A DNA stretch of 8,888 nt from Cyanobacteria bacterium UBA11153. GTDB taxonomy: Bacteria; Cyanobacteriota; Cyanobacteriia; Cyanobacteriales; Coleofasciculaceae. The stretch is from positions 1 to 8,888 of the forward strand of contig DOIX01000018.1 in the NCBI GenBank assembly GCA_003511885.1. The letters run 5' to 3'. Of the stretch, positions 5,876 to 8,888 are shown in pieces (the first letter of the stretch is position 1; each line of letters begins with the position of its first letter). Under the pieces are notes generated by a model. It made no database searches, was not told where the DNA came from, and saw nothing but the letters and a program-made list of their open reading frames with translations. A program made the position numbers and the translations under genes.

Positions 5876-6967
5876 ATGAAGTCTGTAATTAGCGTTAATG
5901 TCCAGCCGCAATCTTATGATATTGCGATCGCGCCTGGTGGTTTAGATGACTTGGGAGTCTGGATGAGTCGGCTGAAACTGGGAAAGAAGGTTTTGGTGGT
6001 GTCAAATCCAGCAATTTTTCGACGCTATGGGGAAAGAGCGATCGCGGGTCTGAAGTTGGTGGGGTATGATGTGTCTAGCTGCCTTCTACCTCCTGGGGAA
6101 AGGTATAAAACTCCCAACTCTGTTTCCAAAATCTATGATGCGGCGCTGCAAAATAGACTGGAACGTAACTCAACCATGGTAGCTTTGGGGGGTGGCGTAA
6201 TTGGGGATATGACGGGGTTTGCCGCAGCGACTTGGTTGCGAGGGATTAATGTCGTACAAATCCCAACATCTCTATTGGCGATGGTAGATGCCGCAATTGG
6301 TGGTAAAACTGGGGTAAATCATCCCCAAGGAAAAAATTTAATTGGTGCGTTTCATCAGCCGCGATTTGTATTAATAGATCCGCAAGTTTTGAAGACATTA
6401 CCACCGCGAGAATTTCGGGCGGGAATGGCGGAAGTAATTAAGTATGGGATTATTTGGAATGCTGAACTTTTTGCTAGGTTAGAGGCGGCAAAGCGTTTGG
6501 ATCAAATGCGTTATGTGGATGAGGAGTTATTATCTTATATATTGTCTTGTTCTTGTCAAGCTAAAGCCGATGTGGTGAGCGAGGATGAGAAGGAAGCAGG
6601 ATTAAGAGCTATATTAAATTACGGTCATACTATTGGTCATGCGGTGGAAAGTTTGACCGGATATAAGGTAGTGAATCATGGGGAAGCTGTGGGTATTGGG
6701 ATGGTAGCAGCAGGTGAAATTGCCCTGCAACTGCAAATGTGGACATCAGAGGAAGCCCAACGGCAAAATAAATTGATTGAGAAAGCCGGATTACCTCAGA
6801 AATTACCACAAGGATTGGATATTGAAGAAATTATTGATAGTTTGCAAACGGATAAGAAGGTGAAGGATGGGAAAGTAAGATTTATTCTACCAACTAAGAT
6901 TGGTACGGTAACTATCGCGGATCGAGTACCAGGGGATGTCATTAGAGAGGTGTTGGGTAAAATGTAA
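5876..6967 (+). CDS. aroB: 3-dehydroquinate synthase
   Basis: A cytosolic enzyme that converts DAHP to 3-dehydroquinate, the second step of the shikimate pathway to aromatic amino acids, folates and quinones, using NAD+ and a divalent metal. At 363 residues it has the family's usual length. The NAD-binding glycine-rich motif is [13 protein letters not shown] (about 103-115), followed by the signature [20 protein letters not shown] (130-149). Metal ligands are E186 ([12 protein letters not shown]), H251 ([11 protein letters not shown]) and H268 ([11 protein letters not shown]). All are intact, so the enzyme should be active. The ATG at 5876 fits the normal N-terminus ([21 protein letters not shown]); the Shine-Dalgarno is weak (AAGGG, about 10 bases upstream). 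It is transcribed alone, with petL-like diverging upstream and a hairpin terminator following. HIP1 octamers at 5924 and 6038 lie inside the gene. Confidence 0.97.
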   Translation: MKSVISVNVQPQSYDIAIAPGGLDDLGVWMSRLKLGKKVLVVSNPAIFRRYGERAIAGLKLVGYDVSSCLLPPGERYKTPNSVSKIYDAALQNRLERNSTMVALGGGVIGDMTGFAAATWLRGINVVQIPTSLLAMVDAAIGGKTGVNHPQGKNLIGAFHQPRFVLIDPQVLKTLPPREFRAGMAEVIKYGIIWNAELFARLEAAKRLDQMRYVDEELLSYILSCSCQAKADVVSEDEKEAGLRAILNYGHTIGHAVESLTGYKVVNHGEAVGIGMVAAGEIALQLQMWTSEEAQRQNKLIEKAGLPQKLPQGLDIEEIIDSLQTDKKVKDGKVRFILPTKIGTVTIADRVPGDVIREVLGKM

Positions 6968-6985
6968 TTAGTTGCTACACAAACA

Positions 6986-7005
6986 AAACCCACTTGGGTG
7001 GGTTT
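6986..7005 (+). terminator. Hairpin terminator of aroB
   Basis: AAACCCAC (6986-6993) pairs perfectly with GTGGGTTT (6998-7005) around a TTGG loop, 18 bases after the aroB stop. The stem is GC-rich at its top with A:T pairs at its base, so its own 3' arm gives a short T-run. The following sequence is not strongly T-rich. Confidence 0.72.
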
Positions 7006-7058
7006 GAAAAACTTTGATTTTCTGTTAGTCTGCGCCGAGATACTTGGTTTTTGTAGTG

Positions 7059-7073
7059 GCGATTTCCAATCGC
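7059..7073. repeat. Small hairpin GCGATT/AATCGC before the HEAT gene
   Basis: GCGATT (7059-7064) and AATCGC (7068-7073) are perfect inverted copies around TCC, about 75 bases before the HEAT-repeat gene. The position upstream of the putative promoter would suit an operator, but such short palindromes are frequent. Confidence 0.4.
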
Positions 7074-7082
7074 TCAGGCTGA

Positions 7083-7109
7083 TTGCTACTGAATTCCTGT
7101 TGCTAATAT
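7083..7109 (+). promoter_or_regulatory. Candidate promoter of the HEAT-repeat gene
   Basis: An extended -10 TGCTAATAT (7101-7109) is preceded by a -35-like TTGCTA (7083-7088) at a 15-base spacing, a little short. It lies 38 bases upstream of the start codon and downstream of the aroB terminator, so the gene probably has its own promoter. Confidence 0.35.
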
Positions 7110-7146
7110 AGAACTAATTTAGGTAGGCAGTGAGGATGATGAGTGA

Positions 7147-8888
7147 ATGGAAGCTCTAACACTGACGGCTTTGGCAACTGCGATCGCTACTATTATATCG
7201 ACGAAAGCGCTGGAAAAGGGCAGCGAAAGGATTGGGGAGGCTGTATTAGAGAAAAGTGGTAAGTTAGTAGAACAATTGCGGCAAAAGAATAAGTTACATA
7301 TCTTAACGGCTGAGGGAGATGAACTGCAAGCTTTAGATTATGGGGAAGCGGTATTGGAATTGAAAGGAGCAGCCGAGGCTAATCCGGATATTGCTCAAGC
7401 TGTAATTGATGTGGAGGCTGTGGTAAATAATCAGCCCCTAGAGGAAAGTCAAGTTATTCGAGAATTGGCGGAACAAATTAAATCTCAGCCGTCGGTTATG
7501 AATAATTTTGCCAAGGAATATTTGCTGAAGGTGTTACCGAGTCTCACTGATGATGAGTTGAAACGAGAGTATTTGAATTATCTCAAATGGACGGAACCTC
7601 TGGCGCTGATGTTAGAGTTGGTGGAGGATGAAGCGCAAAGCGTGCGAGTAGTGCGGTTGGCGTTGGAGGTGGATTGGAGGTTAGGGGCGAGGCTAGCGGG
7701 GGCAGTGAAGCCTCAGTTTCAGGAGCAAACGGTGGGTTTAGTGGTTGGGTTAACAATTCCTCAGTTATTCAAGATTCAGCTTTTGGAGATAACTAAATCC
7801 GAAGGAGCTATTCCAGAATTGGTTAGAGCTTTCAACCATCCCGACTCTGATGTGCGTAGGAGTGCGGCTGAGGCTCTGGGGAAAATTGGCTCAGATACCG
7901 CTATCCCAGAATTAGTTAGAGCTTTCAAAGATCCTGATTCTTCTGTGCGTATTAGTGCGGCTGATGCCCTGGGTAAAATTGGCTCAGATACCCCTATAGC
8001 AGAATTAGTTAGAGCTTTCAAAGATCCCGACTCTGATGTGGGTAGGAGTGCGGTTGATGCTCTGGGAAAAATTGGCTCAGATACCGCTATTACCGAGTTA
8101 GTTAAAGCCCTCAACGATCCAGACGATTCTGTGCGTTGGAGTGCGGCTGATGCCCTGGGAAAAATTGGCTCAGATACCGCTATCCCCGAGTTGGTTAAAG
8201 CCCTCAACGATCCAGACGATTCTGTGCGTTGGAGTGCGGTTGAAGCTCTGGGAAAAATTGGCTCAGATACCGCGATTTCCGCATTAGTCACAGCCCTCAA
8301 CGATCCCAAATATCCTGTGCGTTGTAGTGCGGTTGAAGCTCTGGGTAAAATTGGCTCAGATACTGCTATACCAGAGTTAGTTAGATCCCTCAACAATCCC
8401 GACTCTTATTTGCGTATGAGTGCGGCTGAGTCTTTGGGAAAAATTGGCTCAGATACCGCTATTCTAGAGTTAGTTAAAGCCTTCAATGATCCCAACTATC
8501 CTGTGCGTTGGACTGCGGTTGAAGCTCTGGAAAAAATTGGCTCAGATACCGCTATTCTAGAGTTAGTTAAAGCCTTCAATCATCCCGACTCTTATGTCCG
8601 TATTAGTGCGGTTGAAGCTCTAGAAAAAATTGGCTCAGATACCGCTATTCCCGAGTTAGTTAAAGCCCTCAACGATCCCAAATATTTTGTGCGTAAGAGT
8701 GCGGTTGAAGCTCTGGGAAAAATTGGCTCAGATACCGCTATACCAGAGTTAGTTAAAGCCCTCAACAATCCCGACTCCTATGTCCGTATGAGTGCGGCTG
8801 AGGCTCTGGGAAAAATTGGCTCAGATACCTCTATTCCAGAATTAGTTAAAACCCTCAAGGATCCCGACTATTATGTCCGTATGAGTGC
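7147..8888 (+). CDS. HEAT-repeat protein with NACHT/HEAT-type N-terminal module (3' end beyond window)
   Basis: 580 codons are open to the window edge. Residues 1-50 (MEALTLTALATAIATIISTK, then EKGSERIGEAVLEKSGKLVE) are a helical module that I recall at the N-terminus of many cyanobacterial NACHT, HEAT or TPR proteins. About 100-150 is a helical linker. About 150-220 (including RLGARLAGAVKPQFQEQTVG and IPQLFKIQLLEITKS) resembles the segment that leads into HEAT repeats in those proteins. From residue 221, 31-residue PBS-lyase-type HEAT repeats follow, eleven complete and a twelfth cut by the edge, with consensus AIPELVKALNDPDSYVRxSA then EALGKIGSDT. No NACHT or other P-loop is visible, so any effector would have to be C-terminal. 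HEAT solenoids bind proteins or other ligands; a signalling or defence role is inference from the N-terminal type. A phycobilin lyase is less likely given this N-terminus. GAGG at 7132-7135 supports the start at 7147. Confidence 0.87.
   Translation, partial: MEALTLTALATAIATIISTKALEKGSERIGEAVLEKSGKLVEQLRQKNKLHILTAEGDELQALDYGEAVLELKGAAEANPDIAQAVIDVEAVVNNQPLEESQVIRELAEQIKSQPSVMNNFAKEYLLKVLPSLTDDELKREYLNYLKWTEPLALMLELVEDEAQSVRVVRLALEVDWRLGARLAGAVKPQFQEQTVGLVVGLTIPQLFKIQLLEITKSEGAIPELVRAFNHPDSDVRRSAAEALGKIGSDTAIPELVRAFKDPDSSVRISAADALGKIGSDTPIAELVRAFKDPDSDVGRSAVDALGKIGSDTAITELVKALNDPDDSVRWSAADALGKIGSDTAIPELVKALNDPDDSVRWSAVEALGKIGSDTAISALVTALNDPKYPVRCSAVEALGKIGSDTAIPELVRSLNNPDSYLRMSAAESLGKIGSDTAILELVKAFNDPNYPVRWTAVEALEKIGSDTAILELVKAFNHPDSYVRISAVEALEKIGSDTAIPELVKALNDPKYFVRKSAVEALGKIGSDTAIPELVKALNNPDSYVRMSAAEALGKIGSDTSIPELVKTLKDPDYYVRMS
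7807..8888 (+). repeat. Tandem 93-bp repeats (HEAT units), 11 full plus one partial
   Basis: Units begin every 93 bases from 7807 to 8830. The block AAAATTGGCTCAGATAC is identical in all eleven complete units, with no synonymous change, pointing to recent tandem amplification or gene conversion. Variation concentrates in the codons for repeat residues 13-15 and 18. The array continues past the window edge, so total copy number is unknown. Confidence 0.93.

Noticed and set aside
7059..7073. GCGATT/AATCGC palindrome as terminator of aroB
   Set aside because: The hairpin at 6986-7005 is closer and stronger, and no T-tract follows this one.
7776..8396. 206-codon antisense reading frame with a repeating ALTNSGIAVSEPIF pattern
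   Set aside because: The 93-bp repeat is a multiple of three, so an open frame on the opposite strand is copied with each unit; it is a shadow of the HEAT gene.

Overview
The window comes from a cyanobacterium, probably a filamentous one. It has a cyanobacterial cytochrome b6f small-subunit gene (petL-like), four HIP1 octamers (GCGATCGC at 1761, 5924, 6038 and 7180), and AT-rich spacers with short G/C-rich low-complexity tracts typical of these genomes.

The left third (1-2125) is mobile DNA built around RNA-guided nuclease families. On the minus strand is the first 294 codons of an IscB nuclease (1-884, C-terminus off the window). It has a PLMP domain, RuvC-I, an arginine-rich bridge helix, RuvC-II and an HNH domain. 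Upstream of it, 905-1144 (minus) is non-coding and folds into several nested helices, the expected place and shape for an omega RNA (HEARO-type); the boundary suggests a candidate guide at 1145-1160. Divergently, an intact IS607-type serine transposase tnpA (1410-2036, plus) overlaps the first few dozen codons of a destroyed tnpB (about 1966-2097). The IS607 element has therefore lost its TnpB nuclease and lies back to back with an IscB unit. Strong hairpins lie upstream of tnpA (1272-1331) and just past the tnpB remnant (2076-2125).

The stretch 2126-2746 has no convincing gene, only hairpins and low-complexity DNA. A small conserved-looking protein of unknown function follows (2747-3250, plus). 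Convergent to it is a 656-residue membrane protein (3337-5307, minus), with one N-terminal and two C-terminal membrane segments around a long, mostly helical cytoplasmic region. Upstream of that, on the same strand, is petL-like (5494-5595), separated from it by a near-perfect 16-bp hairpin.

The divergent spacer 5596-5875 holds seven 9-bp GGGAGACAA-type repeats within a run of about twelve G-tracts. Then comes aroB (5876-6967, plus; 3-dehydroquinate synthase, complete), followed by a hairpin terminator.

The right end (7147-8888, plus, open at the edge) is a HEAT-repeat protein. Its helical N-terminal module resembles those of cyanobacterial NACHT/HEAT signalling or defence proteins. It carries at least twelve 31-residue repeats that are almost identical except at a few positions, which coincide with the ligand-facing positions of alpha-HEAT scaffolds. 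The IscB/omega RNA unit, the TnpB remnant and this diversified HEAT array are the most interesting parts. The housekeeping genes aroB and petL show no functional link to them.
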